Assembly: GCA_934119935.1 (NCBI GenBank)
Contig: CAKOSX010000009.1
Coordinates: 1 to 56,040 of the forward strand
Direction: 5' to 3'
Length of the DNA: 56,040 nt
Origin: an uncultured Clostridia bacterium
GTDB taxonomy: Bacteria; Bacillota; Clostridia; TANB77; CAG-508
Under the pieces are notes generated by a model. That model was not told the origin of the DNA. It searched no databases and worked only from the letters and a program-made list of their open reading frames with translations. Shown one piece after another: positions 26,079 to 35,096 of the stretch. Both the position numbers and the translations under genes were made by a program. Every line of letters starts with the position of its first letter. The first letter of the stretch is position 1.

Positions 26079-27833
26079 TCAATGCTGTGGGTATTTCCAT
26101 CTCATGCTTATTTTATCTTGAGATTTTGGCCTTTTTGTTTTTAACTCCTTAGAACGTTTTTCTCTGTGATAGGCCGGAGATAGCACTATTCCATTACCAA
26201 ATTCATCTGTTTTAAATATATTTTTACCTAAATAGCTTACTCCAAAAGAATGCATATTATTTAATACTAGTAGATGAACACATAGTCCTGCTGCAAGCCC
26301 AAGAAACCCTGCCATAGCACCTAGTAAAATATAGATAAATCTCATTATTCTAAAATGAAAGCTTAACGAGAAATCTGGAATTGAGAATGAGCAAATGGCT
26401 GTAAAAGATACAATTATAATTAAAATAGGACTCACAATTCCGGCATCTACTGCTGCTTGACCTAGTATAAGGGCTCCAACAATTCCGATAGTTTGCCCGA
26501 CTGGAGACGGAACTCTTATACTTGCTTCACGGATTAGTTCAAATGATAATTCCATTATTAGAATTTCAAAAAGTATTGGAAATGGAACAGTTTCTCTAGC
26601 TGATATTATAGAGTAAAGAAGTTCTGTTGGAACCAATTCTTGATGAAAGCTTGTAATAGCCATATACATACTAGGTAACAATAAGGCAAATGCAAGAGCT
26701 ATAATTCTAAGAGCTCTAACAAAATTTGAATATTGATATTTTAAATTATAATCTTCGGAAGAAGCTAGAAAATCTGAAAATATGGCAGGTACAATAAGCA
26801 CATAGGGGCTTCCATTTACAATAATTGCAATTCTACCCTCAAATAGTAGATTTGAAGTTCTATCTGGTCGTTCTGTGGCAATTATTTGCGGAAGGCTGGT
26901 ATTATCATCATCTTGAATTAATTGCTCTAATTGCCCAGAAGATGTTAAATAATCTATTGCTAAATTATTTAAACGATAACGCACCTCTGAGATTAAATCT
27001 GTATTTGCAATATTTTTTAAATAACATATAGAACAAGGAGTTTTGCTCAACTTGCCAATATTTACAGATTCTACTATAAGATTTTCGTTATTTACATATC
27101 TTCTTAAAAGAGAGGTATTTGTACGTAAATTTTCTGTAAAGCCAACTTGAGCCCCTCTAACTACCATTTCATTGTGCGGTGTTGTAAGACTACGCCTTTC
27201 GTATCCTTTAACTTCTACATCAAATGCAATATCAAGAGTATCTATAAAAAGAGCACAGTCTCCAGCATTTATAGCTTTCACTATATCATCAAACTTAGTA
27301 AATTCTTTAACATTGTTTTGAGGAAGCAAACAATTAGAAATGTACTCTACAATATTAAATTTTTTTACTTTTCGTACTGTTATGTTATTTGTTTTTACTT
27401 CGGATAATACTCTATTCTGATTGCCTTCGAAAGAATTTGCGGTGTTTTTTAACATTAAAGGTTTCAAAATAAAGTTATTCATAACATCTTGGTCAGTCAT
27501 TCCGTCAATATAAACAAGAAAAGCGCTATATTGTTTGTTTCGTGCAGTAAGCGTAAATTCTCTAATTATAATGTCGGAATTAATCATCTCATTAAAACGA
27601 ACTCTTATATATTCTAAGTTAACATCTAAAGATGGAAAAATTTTATCATTGCTAGTGTCTGTTAGAGACTCATTATCTAAATTTAATGCCTCAGAATTTT
27701 TGCTAAAAGTTGTAGAAGCATTAGTTACTAATGGATTAGTCTGTTCGCCAAGCGAGAAATTATAATCATTAGGGTTATCTTCATAAAAAATATCATGAAA
27801 ATAATTTTTTATTGAACTAAATACGGAACTCAA
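26079..27833 (-). CDS. gerAA: Spore germination protein, GerAA-type subunit
   Basis: This protein of about 584 aa has a large N-terminal soluble domain (about 1-370, with DGMTDQDVMNNFILKPL, RRSLTTPHNEMVVRGAQVGF and EGRIAIIVNGSPYVLIVPAIF) and a C-terminal membrane domain of about five segments. It is the membrane channel-like subunit of the GerA nutrient receptor. The best start is TTG 27833, 8 bases after GGAGG; the longer reading from 27848 would overlap that ribosome binding site. It is divergent from spoIVA. Confidence 0.92.
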   Translation of the reverse strand: MSSVFSSIKNYFHDIFYEDNPNDYNFSLGEQTNPLVTNASTTFSKNSEALNLDNESLTDTSNDKIFPSLDVNLEYIRVRFNEMINSDIIIREFTLTARNKQYSAFLVYIDGMTDQDVMNNFILKPLMLKNTANSFEGNQNRVLSEVKTNNITVRKVKKFNIVEYISNCLLPQNNVKEFTKFDDIVKAINAGDCALFIDTLDIAFDVEVKGYERRSLTTPHNEMVVRGAQVGFTENLRTNTSLLRRYVNNENLIVESVNIGKLSKTPCSICYLKNIANTDLISEVRYRLNNLAIDYLTSSGQLEQLIQDDDNTSLPQIIATERPDRTSNLLFEGRIAIIVNGSPYVLIVPAIFSDFLASSEDYNLKYQYSNFVRALRIIALAFALLLPSMYMAITSFHQELVPTELLYSIISARETVPFPILFEILIMELSFELIREASIRVPSPVGQTIGIVGALILGQAAVDAGIVSPILIIIVSFTAICSFSIPDFSLSFHFRIMRFIYILLGAMAGFLGLAAGLCVHLLVLNNMHSFGVSYLGKNIFKTDEFGNGIVLSPAYHREKRSKELKTKRPKSQDKISMRWKYPQH

Positions 27834-28013
27834 AATACAATCCTCCAAAAAATAATTTAATATAGTTTTTACTAAAAATATAAAAATATGTAAAAATTAA
27901 TTTTCTTTTTATGCATAACTTTTTAAAAGACTAATATACATTAAATAAAGTTATTGTACAAACACATAACACATTTGAAATATACATTAGATGTATAAGG
28001 AGGTATAAAATTA

Positions 28014-29493
28014 ATGAAAGACAATAGGTTATATCAAGACATAGCAAAAAGGACAGATGGCGATATTTATGTTGGTGTTGTTGGACCTGTAAGAACTGGT
28101 AAATCGACTTTCATAAAAAGATTTATGGATTTGCTAGTAATTCCAAACATAGACAATGAGTATAAAAAAGAGCGCGCACAAGATGAGTTGCCTCAAAGTG
28201 CTGGTGGCAGAACAATTATGACTACAGAGCCAAAGTTTATTCCAAATGAAGCGGTACGGAATTACTGTTGGTGATAATATAAAGCTGAACGTAAGACTGG
28301 TTGATTGTGTTGGATATTTGGTTAATAATGCTATTGGATATTTGGAAGATGATATGCCAAGAATGGTAAAAACACCATGGTCAACAGAGGAAATTCCATT
28401 TGAACAAGCAGCTGAGATTGGAACTAAAAAGGTAATTCAAGAACATTCTACAATTGGAATATTGGTTACAACTGATGGAAGTGTGACTGGAATAGAAAGA
28501 GAAGATTACATAGAACCAGAGGAACGTGTTGTAAGAGAATTAAAAGAACTAAATAAACCTTTCGTAATTGTGCTAAATTCGGTAGAGCCAGATTCTGAAT
28601 ATACACAAACATTAGCTCAAAAACTTCAAGAAAAATACGATACACAGGTAATTCCGACAGATTGTGAAAATTTAACTGCAGATAAAATTGATGAAATATT
28701 TGGCAAAGTATTATATGAATTTCCAATAGAAAGAGTAAATATCAGCTTCCCAAGATGGGTTGATGGACTACCAGAAACACATTGGCTAAAAGAAGAATTA
28801 TATGATGAAATCAAAGACGCATTTAAAGACATAAAAATTCTAAAACAAATAGACAACAGAATAACTAAATTGCAGAATACTGAGGTAATATCAACAAGTA
28901 TAATAAACGAAATACAGCTTGGAACAGGAAGCATAAATATAACCATCAACTTATTAGATGATTTATTCTATAAGGTATTAACCGAAATTTCTGGAGTTCC
29001 AATAACAAACGAAGGAGAACTATTCTCTAGCATGATATCATTTGCAAATGTAAAGAAGGAGTATGACAAAGTATCAACAGCATTGCAAGAAGTAAACACA
29101 AAAGGTTATGGAATAGTAAGCCCATCAATAGACGAATTAATATTAGAAGAGCCTGAAATGGTAAAACAAGGTACACGCTATGGAGTAAAACTAAGAGCAA
29201 AAGCACCATCAATACACATGATAAGAGCAGACATAGAAACAGAAGTATCTCCAATAGTAGGAAGCGAAAAACAATCACAAGAACTAGTAGAATCGTTACT
29301 TTCAGAATTCGAAAACGATCCAAAGAAAATATGGGAATCAAATATATTTGGCAAGAGCCTGCATGAGCTCGTAAACGAAGGCTTGCAAACAAAACTAATG
29401 AAAATGCCAGAAGATGCACAAGAAAAATTACAAGAAACATTGGAAAGAATAATAAACGAGGGAAGCGGAGGACTAATCTGCATAATATTATAA
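28014..29493 (+). CDS. spoIVA: Stage IV sporulation protein A, requires a +1 frameshift at CGG
   Basis: SpoIVA is the ATPase that polymerises on the forespore outer membrane as the spore-coat base. The first 81 codons read MKDNRLYQDIAKR and Walker A GPVRTGKST. At codon 82 (28257-28259, CGG) the 0 frame runs to a stop after 4 more codons, while skipping the C gives GGA-ATT-ACT and full SpoIVA homology (VRLVDCVGYLVNNA) to 29493. Corrected length is 492 aa, the same as the Bacillus subtilis protein. No other defect is seen. AGGAGG precedes the ATG. It could be a pseudogene or assembly error, but the same event recurs in four other genes here. Confidence 0.9.
28257..28259 (+). other. +1 frameshift site in spoIVA (GTA-CGG-A)
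   Basis: The 0-frame codon 82 is CGG. Homology resumes with GGA ATT ACT in the +1 frame. The expected reading is NEAV-G-ITVGDN. The 0-frame product would stop after 86 residues. Confidence 0.75.
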
Positions 29494-29501
29494 GAAAAAC
29501 T

Positions 29502-29532
29502 GTACAATTTTTGGACGGAGAAAAAAATGTAC
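29502..29532 (+). repeat. Repeat family 1, copy 4
   Basis: GTACAA...TTGGACGGAG...ATGTAC, eight bases after the spoIVA stop. It has two substitutions in the G run compared with the other copies. Confidence 0.82.
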
Positions 29533-29560
29533 ATGAATATAAAAACAGATTACAAAATAA

Positions 29561-29584
29561 AGAGGCAGAAGCAATTCTGTCTCT
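29561..29584 (-). terminator. Terminator of the hicAB operon
   Basis: AGAGGCAGAA pairs with TTCTGTCTCT around a four-base loop. On the minus strand it is followed by a T-rich run, which fits the end of the hicB transcript. Confidence 0.65.
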
Positions 29585-29636
29585 AAGAAAATTCATTTAA
29601 ATATTCACGAAATTTGTAACGATTTGAAAGTACGTA

Positions 29637-30071
29637 TTATTCTTTATATATTTTCTGTAATAATGCTTCTTCTAATGTTTTTGAAAAATTTATTTTTAAA
29701 TTTTCAGCTTTTGTATTTAGCCACTTAGGAATATTAACGGTTTTTTTAACTAATTCTTTTCCCCATTTTTCGGCAAATGAACTTATGTCTACTGAAATAT
29801 ATGTCTTAAACTTAGAAACATAATCCCAGTTTTCTATATCTAAATATTTTTCTAATTTTTCAAATGATACGTCTTCAATTTTACTTGATTTAGGAATTTG
29901 ATTATTTTCTTCCATTTCATCTAATACAATACCAGCAATCAAATCTTCTGCCATTGTCATGGCCTCTTCTAATGTGCTACCACAAGTAGAATTATTTTTC
30001 AAATCTGGAACAAATACGGAATATCCACCTTCCTTTTCTTCATAGAATAATACTGGATAAATAACCTTCAT
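29637..30071 (-). CDS. hicB: HicB-type antitoxin
   Basis: This 144-aa protein begins MKVIYPVLFYEEKEGGYSVF, followed by VPDLKNNSTCGSTLEEAMTMAEDLI, the partial RNase-H-like fold of HicB antitoxins that masks the HicA toxin. A C-terminal part with ISVDISSFAEKWG and KTVNIPKWLNTKAE looks like the ribbon-helix-helix or HTH-type DNA-binding extension used for autorepression. It lies 37 bases downstream of hicA in the same direction, the usual order. Confidence 0.9.
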   Translation of the reverse strand: MKVIYPVLFYEEKEGGYSVFVPDLKNNSTCGSTLEEAMTMAEDLIAGIVLDEMEENNQIPKSSKIEDVSFEKLEKYLDIENWDYVSKFKTYISVDISSFAEKWGKELVKKTVNIPKWLNTKAENLKINFSKTLEEALLQKIYKE

Positions 30072-30108
30072 GGATATATTTCCTCCTATATATTTGCAAG
30101 CGAGGGTG

Positions 30109-30292
30109 CTATTTCAACCCTGCTTGTTTTAAAATATTGTTAAGAGTTCCTTTGGGGATATCTCCTTTATGGTTGGGAACGGGTATACTTCCGATTAATC
30201 TCATCATGCTTATATATGTAGTGTGAACCGTTAGTATGATGATGATACCAACCATGGGAGGTTAACAATTTCTCAAGTTCACGAAATGTCAT
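30109..30292 (-). CDS. hicA: HicA-type mRNA interferase toxin, requires a +1 frameshift at CGG
   Basis: The 0 frame reads MTFRELEKLLTSHGWY and TNGSHYIYKHDEIN, then meets CGG as codon 34 and stops eight codons later. Skipping the C gives GSIPVPNHKGDIP and GTLNNILKQAGLK to a TAG, which is the complete conserved C-terminal half of HicA. Corrected length is 60 aa, normal for the family. The GSH motif carries the catalytic His of this dsRBD-like ribonuclease. GGAGGAA precedes the ATG. hicB follows. In a toxin, a required frameshift would limit output. Confidence 0.85.
30191..30193 (-). other. +1 frameshift site in hicA (AAT-CGG-A)
   Basis: On the minus strand, in-frame codon 34 is CGG, and homology resumes with GGA AGT ATA in +1. 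This gene is short and would escape ordinary ORF callers. Confidence 0.75.
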
Positions 30293-30314
30293 GACTATTC
30301 CTCCTAACAAGTAT

Positions 30315-30343
30315 ATTATACTACGTATACTACGTACAGTCAA
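30315..30343 (-). promoter_or_regulatory. hicAB promoter with repeated operator-like sequence
   Basis: On the minus strand TTGACT (30343-30338) and TATAAT (30320-30315) have a 17-base spacer made of tandem ACGTAGTAT repeats with palindromic TACGTA units. This suits autorepression by the HicAB complex (known for the family; inferred here). Confidence 0.75.
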
Positions 30344-30420
30344 CAGCTTTTCAGTATTATTTCATATTTATAAAAAATATTCAATAAACGCAGATTTAAA
30401 AATTTGTAGAATTTTGTCAC

Positions 30421-30450
30421 TTGAACACTCGGTCATAGCTCTTGTATAAT
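30421..30450 (+). promoter_or_regulatory. Probable promoter of the acyl-CoA ligase operon
   Basis: TTGAAC (30421-30426) and TATAAT (30445-30450), spacer 18. A leader of about 105 bases follows. It includes a five-codon mini-ORF (MRVK, 30548-30562) whose stop nearly touches the ligase ATG. Confidence 0.6.
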
Positions 30451-30563
30451 TTTGTTTTTTATGGTATTCTATCAATGAAAATAGGGAGTAGAAGTTAGCA
30501 AAAAACAAAGGAGAAAATCCCTAGAAAGGAGATATTCGTACTGTTAGATGCGAGTAAAGTAAA

Positions 30564-32315
30564 ATGAATAGAAAAAAATATGAGATTTATGAATCAAAGG
30601 AATATAACAACATTAGAGAGGTTCTTGATAATGCCTTTACAAATTACCCTGATAATGTTGCATTCAAATTAAAGGAAACAAATGGCAAGCAGGTTACTTA
30701 TAAAGAAATAAAGTACAAAGATTTTCAAAAAGATATAAATGCTCTTGGAACAGCTTTAATTAATATAGGACTGAAAGACAAAAGAGTTGCTATAATTAGC
30801 AAGAATAGATATGAGTGGATTTTATCATATGTTTCAGTTTTAAATGGTACTGGAATTGCAGTTCCACTAGATAAAGGATTGCCAGAAGAGGAGACAGAGT
30901 CATCTTTGCAAAGAAGTTATGCTGAGGCTATAATTTTTGCAAATGAATATATGGATACAATGAAGAAATTCAAGGCTTCTGGGACAACAGATGTTACAAA
31001 ATTTATTTGTATGGATCCAATTAGTGATGAAGAAAAACAAGCTGGCTTTTTGTATTTAGGAGATTTAATAGAAGAAGGAAACAAACTAGTTGAGAATGGC
31101 AATAGAGAATTTATAGATGCAAAAATTGATGATAACAAGATGAGCATTATTTTATTTACATCAGGAACAACTTCTAAGTCGAAAGCTGTAATGTTATCTC
31201 ACAGAAATATAGCATCAAATATTTCTGCCATGAATAGAGTTGAAAATTTTTTGAGTACTGATGTTAATATGGCTTTTTTGCCATTTCACCATACTTTTGG
31301 TAGCACAGGAATTCTAATTTTTTTAAACCATGGTTGTACAAATGTATTTTGTGATGGAATTAGACACATACAAGCAAATATGAAGGAATATAAAGTAAGC
31401 ATTTTTGTTTGTGTTCCACTTTTAATTGAGTCAATGTACAAGAAAATTGACAAAGAGATAAAAAAACAGGGAAAAGATAAATTAATAAAATTTGTGACTC
31501 CGATTAGTAATTTTTTGTTGAAGTTCGGTATAGACATTAGAAGAAAAGTTTTCAAGAGTGTAATAGATAATTTGGGAGGAGCATTAAGAGAAATTATAAG
31601 TGGAGCTTCGGGATTAGATCCAAAGGTTGCAAAAGCTTTTAATGACTTTGGTATATTAACAATTCAAGGATACGGATTAACAGAGACTTCACCAGTTTTA
31701 GCTGCTGAAAACGAAAATTGTATAAGGTATGGTTCAATTGGTTTTCCTATGCCAGGGGTTACTCTAAAAGTTGATAATCCAAATGAACAAGGAATAGGAG
31801 AGCTTATTGCAAAAGGTCCAAATGTTATGCTTGGATATTACGAGAATGAAGAAGCAACAAACGAGGCTTTAAAAGACGGATGGTTTCATACAGGAGACTT
31901 GGCAAAACAAGACAAAGATGGATATTTCTTTATAACAGGTAGAAAAAAGAATGTTATAGTGTTAAAAAACGGAAAGAACATCTATCCAGAAGAGCTAGAA
32001 ACACTAGTAGGAAAACTTCCATATGTGGACGAATGTATGGTTTTCGGTTATCCAAAAGACGATGATTTAATAGTGTCTGTAAAGATTGTATATAATAAAG
32101 ACTATGTAAAAGATAATTTTGCAGGATTTACTCAAGAACAATTAAAAGAAAAAATATGGGAAGATATTAAAGAAATAAATGGCGGACTTACAAACTACAA
32201 ACATATGAAAAAATTAATAATAACAGATGAGCCAATGATTAAAACATCAACAGCCAAGATAAAAAGACACGAAGAGATGAGTAAAATTTTAACAGAGGAG
32301 GAGCCAATTAAATAG
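30564..32315 (+). CDS. AMP-binding long-chain fatty acid-CoA ligase
   Basis: This 583-aa ANL-superfamily enzyme has the P-loop TSGTTSKSKAVMLSHRN (about residue 199), GYGLTETSPV, GWFHTGDLAKQD and the C-terminal hinge/Lys region KNVIVLKNGKNIYPEELE. It activates a carboxylic acid, probably a fatty acid, as acyl-AMP and transfers it to CoA. AAAGGAG lies about 30 bases before the ATG, with the mini-ORF in between. The next gene (TrhA) follows closely. Confidence 0.9.
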   Translation: MNRKKYEIYESKEYNNIREVLDNAFTNYPDNVAFKLKETNGKQVTYKEIKYKDFQKDINALGTALINIGLKDKRVAIISKNRYEWILSYVSVLNGTGIAVPLDKGLPEEETESSLQRSYAEAIIFANEYMDTMKKFKASGTTDVTKFICMDPISDEEKQAGFLYLGDLIEEGNKLVENGNREFIDAKIDDNKMSIILFTSGTTSKSKAVMLSHRNIASNISAMNRVENFLSTDVNMAFLPFHHTFGSTGILIFLNHGCTNVFCDGIRHIQANMKEYKVSIFVCVPLLIESMYKKIDKEIKKQGKDKLIKFVTPISNFLLKFGIDIRRKVFKSVIDNLGGALREIISGASGLDPKVAKAFNDFGILTIQGYGLTETSPVLAAENENCIRYGSIGFPMPGVTLKVDNPNEQGIGELIAKGPNVMLGYYENEEATNEALKDGWFHTGDLAKQDKDGYFFITGRKKNVIVLKNGKNIYPEELETLVGKLPYVDECMVFGYPKDDDLIVSVKIVYNKDYVKDNFAGFTQEQLKEKIWEDIKEINGGLTNYKHMKKLIITDEPMIKTSTAKIKRHEEMSKILTEEEPIK

Positions 32316-32327
32316 TAGTCTATTTAA

Positions 32328-33011
32328 TTGAAATATTATATGAAAAGAACAAAACTTTCGGAAAGAATTTTACCAACATACACTAAAGGCGAAGAAATAT
32401 TTAATATGACCTCGCATATTGTTGGTGGTGCATTTGGAATTGTTGCAACTGTTCTATGCGTGGTGTTTGCAGCAATTCATCATAATGTGTATGGTGTCGT
32501 ATCTGGAGCTATCTATGGAGCTTCGATGATAATTTTATATACGATGTCTAGTATATATCATGGATTACATAGAAACAAGGCAAAAAAAGTATTTCAAGTA
32601 CTAGATCATTGTACAATATTTTTGCTAATTGCAGGGTCATATACACCATTTGCCTTATGCACATTTAGAGAATATAATACAGCTTTAGGCTGGTCTTTGT
32701 TTGGAATAATATGGGGAGTTGCGATTCTCGGAATTGTATTAAACGCTATCGACTTAAAAAAATATAAAGTATTTTCGATGATTTGCTATTTAGCAATGGG
32801 GTGGTGCATAATAATAAAACTTCCATTATTAATGCAATTAGTAGGAATTCCAGGTACGGTTCTACTAGTGCTGGGCGGAATAGCTTATACAATAGGTGCA
32901 GTTTTATATGGGGTAGGAAAAAAACACAAATATATACATTCAATATTCCATTTATTTATAGTACTAGCAAGTATATTGCAATTTTTATCAATATTGTTAT
33001 ATGTAATGTAA
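32328..33011 (+). CDS. TrhA / hemolysin III family membrane protein
   Basis: This 227-aa protein of the PAQR superfamily has seven predicted membrane segments. Conserved motifs are MTSHIVGGAFG, SSIYHGLH (first His), DHCTIFLLIAGSYTPF, and a C-terminal His region KYIHSIFHLFIVLASILQ. The bacterial family is linked to membrane energetics and lipid homeostasis. The start is TTG 32328 or ATG 32340. No ribosome binding site is next to either, but GGAGGAG at the end of the ligase gene is separated by a perfect 10-bp hairpin (32305-32328) that could bring it close. Confidence 0.88.
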   Translation: MKYYMKRTKLSERILPTYTKGEEIFNMTSHIVGGAFGIVATVLCVVFAAIHHNVYGVVSGAIYGASMIILYTMSSIYHGLHRNKAKKVFQVLDHCTIFLLIAGSYTPFALCTFREYNTALGWSLFGIIWGVAILGIVLNAIDLKKYKVFSMICYLAMGWCIIIKLPLLMQLVGIPGTVLLVLGGIAYTIGAVLYGVGKKHKYIHSIFHLFIVLASILQFLSILLYVM

Positions 33012-33021
33012 GCATTTATAC

Positions 33022-33129
33022 AAACCAAATTTATTTTTTTAAAACCTCGTCACATCGCTCTTGGTCGGAACCCCTTAGGACTTCTCAAAAGGCGAGTTTG
33101 ACCTTGTTTATCAAAATGAAATTTGGTTT
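33022..33129 (-). repeat. Hairpin element C (minus-strand copy)
   Basis: Arms AAACCAAATTT (33022-33032) and AAATTTGGTTT (33119-33129) pair. Read on the minus strand, the core has CTCGCCTTTTGAG, GGTTCCGACCAAGAGCGATG and GACGAGG, matching elements A and B. Where A and B have GGGG/CCCC in an inner stem, C has GAA/TTC, which keeps pairing. It fills the gap between the TrhA and MYG1 genes. Confidence 0.75.
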
Positions 33130-33169
33130 GATAACGTTTATAGAAAAAATAATATGAAAGGGAAAGCTC

Positions 33170-34093
33170 ATGATAGAAATAGTAAAAGAATTAAAAGAAG
33201 CAAATTGTGTAACTCATGGAGGTAAGTTCCATTCTGATGAAATTTTTGCAACTGTAATATTATCTAAAATATTACCTAACATAAAGTTAATTAGAGTAAA
33301 TGAAGTAACAGATTCAATGAGAGAAAGTATTGCAAATAAACTCGTATATGATATTGGCGGAGGTGAGTTTGACCATCACCAAGCAGGCGGAAATGGGCAA
33401 AGAGATAATGGAGTAAAATATGCATCTTGCGGATTAATATGGAAAAGTTATGGAAAAATATATTTAGAAAAATGTAATGTAGAAGAAAAACATATAGAAG
33501 AATTATTTTTACAAATTGATAAAGATTTAATACAATACATAGATGCGAATGATAATGGACAGTCTACCAAGATTGATACGGATTATAAATTTGTAGAATT
33601 AGCCAGCGTAATTTCTGCTTTTAATCCATGCTGGAACGAAACAGTAGATACCGATGAATGCTTCATGCAGGCTTATGAAATTGCAAAAAAATATTTTGAA
33701 CGTTTTATTGCACGTGAGATTGCTAAAAATGAAGCTAAAGAAATGGTTGACAATGCTATAGAAAATTCAAAAGATGGAATAATGATACTTGAACAATTTA
33801 TGCCATGGGAAGAAGCGGTATTAACATCATCAAATCCAAAGGCTGAGAAAATAAATTTTGTAGTATTTCCGTCTAATAGAGGCGGATTTAGTGTGCATAC
33901 AGTGCCAAAAGAGCTTGGAAGTTTTGAGAATAGGAAGAGTCTACCTAAAGAATGGGCAGGACTAAGAGATGAAAAACTTCAAGAAATTTCAAAGATAAAA
34001 ACAGCAAAATTTTGCCATAATGCATGTTTTATTTGTACAGCAGAAACAAAAGAAGATGCTATAAAGATGGCGGAGATAGCTCAAAAAGCTTGA
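33170..34093 (+). CDS. MYG1 / UPF0160 family DHH-like hydrolase
   Basis: This 307-aa protein has the MYG1 motifs THGGKFHSDEIFATVIL, DIGGGEFDHHQAGG and ANDNG, with the Asp/His clusters of a DHH-like metal-dependent phosphoesterase. It ends in the typical KFCHNACFICTAETKEDAIKMAE segment. MYG1 proteins are exonuclease-like in eukaryotes; the bacterial role is unclear. AAAGGGAAAG precedes the ATG. A consensus promoter for the following gene overlaps its stop. Confidence 0.87.
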   Translation: MIEIVKELKEANCVTHGGKFHSDEIFATVILSKILPNIKLIRVNEVTDSMRESIANKLVYDIGGGEFDHHQAGGNGQRDNGVKYASCGLIWKSYGKIYLEKCNVEEKHIEELFLQIDKDLIQYIDANDNGQSTKIDTDYKFVELASVISAFNPCWNETVDTDECFMQAYEIAKKYFERFIAREIAKNEAKEMVDNAIENSKDGIMILEQFMPWEEAVLTSSNPKAEKINFVVFPSNRGGFSVHTVPKELGSFENRKSLPKEWAGLRDEKLQEISKIKTAKFCHNACFICTAETKEDAIKMAEIAQKA

Positions 34094-34117
34094 CATAATT
34101 AAGCAACATGATATAAT
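34090..34117 (+). promoter_or_regulatory. Consensus promoter of the LRV-repeat gene
   Basis: TTGACA (34090-34095), 16-base spacer, TATAAT (34112-34117). It overlaps the stop codon of the MYG1 gene. Confidence 0.75.
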
Positions 34118-34205
34118 ATACACGTAATTTATCCTAGGTGCAGGGAGCAATAATATGTACCAGTAAGCAATATCTCATAATAGTGATTACTAAGGAGGTA
34201 GTAAA

Positions 34206-35075
34206 ATGGAAGTTACTTTAGAACTGAATTGTTTATCTACAGAAACTCGGCATGCAATAGCCAGTGAAACTGAAAATTCAGAAGTGCTTGATGTACTTTC
34301 GGCGGACGAAAAGAGTTATGTCAGATGTACAGTAGCTAACAACGAACATGTGTCAGAAGAGACACTTGATAAGTTAGCAAATGATGAATCTGATCAAGTA
34401 CGGTGGGAAGTTGCAGAAAATTCTAATACGTCACTTAAAACTCTTGAAAAATTGGCTGATGATTTGTCCTGCAATGTACGTCGAGCGGTGGCTTGCAATG
34501 AAAATGCAGATGATAAGCTTTTAGCAAAGTTGTCTATGGACAAAGATGATATTGTAAGGGAGAATGTAGCTGAAAATCCTAAAACAGGAAGTCTAACGCT
34601 TGAAGAGATGGCTGAACATGATCCTGTAATTGATGTTAAATTGGCTGCTTTGGGCAATCCAAATATTCCAACGAGGGTAATACATAGAATGGCTGCAGGC
34701 ACTGGTAAACGAGTGCGTGAAACCATTGCCGGTAATATAAGTACTCCCAAAACGATTTTAATGAAGTCAGCAAGAGATCGTGATACTAATGTTGCCTATA
34801 ATGTGGCTTGTAACCCCAATGTACCGAGAGAAGCACTTACAATACTTGCAGAAAGAAGAAATATGGGAATTCTTGTAGCTGTTGTAAGAAACAAAAATAC
34901 TCCGGAAGAAGCGCTTGCTAAGTTAGCGAGAAATAATAATAGAAACCTAAGGTTGCTTATTGCCGAACATGAAAATACTTCCAGAGAAACATTGGAATTC
35001 TTGTTGTTGAAGGCAGTGAAAGAAGCTGATCAAAAACTAGCCGAAACTGTACGATTGGCACTTGCTAAACAGTAA
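34206..35075 (+). CDS. Leucine-rich repeat variant (LRV) repeat protein
   Basis: This 289-aa protein is made almost wholly of repeats of about 23-24 residues of the form L..LA.D....VR..VA.N.NT, an alpha-solenoid used for protein binding. No catalytic domain, signal peptide or membrane segment is seen. Its codon use differs from its neighbours: Arg is coded by AGA, AGG, CGT, CGA and CGG, while nearby genes use almost only AGA. This suggests recent acquisition. It holds the only two in-frame CGG codons in the window that are read straight through (CGG-C and CGG-T), at Arg positions of the repeat. It has its own promoter and terminator. Confidence 0.82.
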   Translation: MEVTLELNCLSTETRHAIASETENSEVLDVLSADEKSYVRCTVANNEHVSEETLDKLANDESDQVRWEVAENSNTSLKTLEKLADDLSCNVRRAVACNENADDKLLAKLSMDKDDIVRENVAENPKTGSLTLEEMAEHDPVIDVKLAALGNPNIPTRVIHRMAAGTGKRVRETIAGNISTPKTILMKSARDRDTNVAYNVACNPNVPREALTILAERRNMGILVAVVRNKNTPEEALAKLARNNNRNLRLLIAEHENTSRETLEFLLLKAVKEADQKLAETVRLALAKQ

Positions 35076-35096
35076 AAATTTAAAGTAATTATTATT

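Noticed and set aside
34206..35075. CGG simply reassigned to another amino acid
   Set aside because: Reassignment would not change the frame, and in the LRV gene CGG falls at conserved Arg positions.
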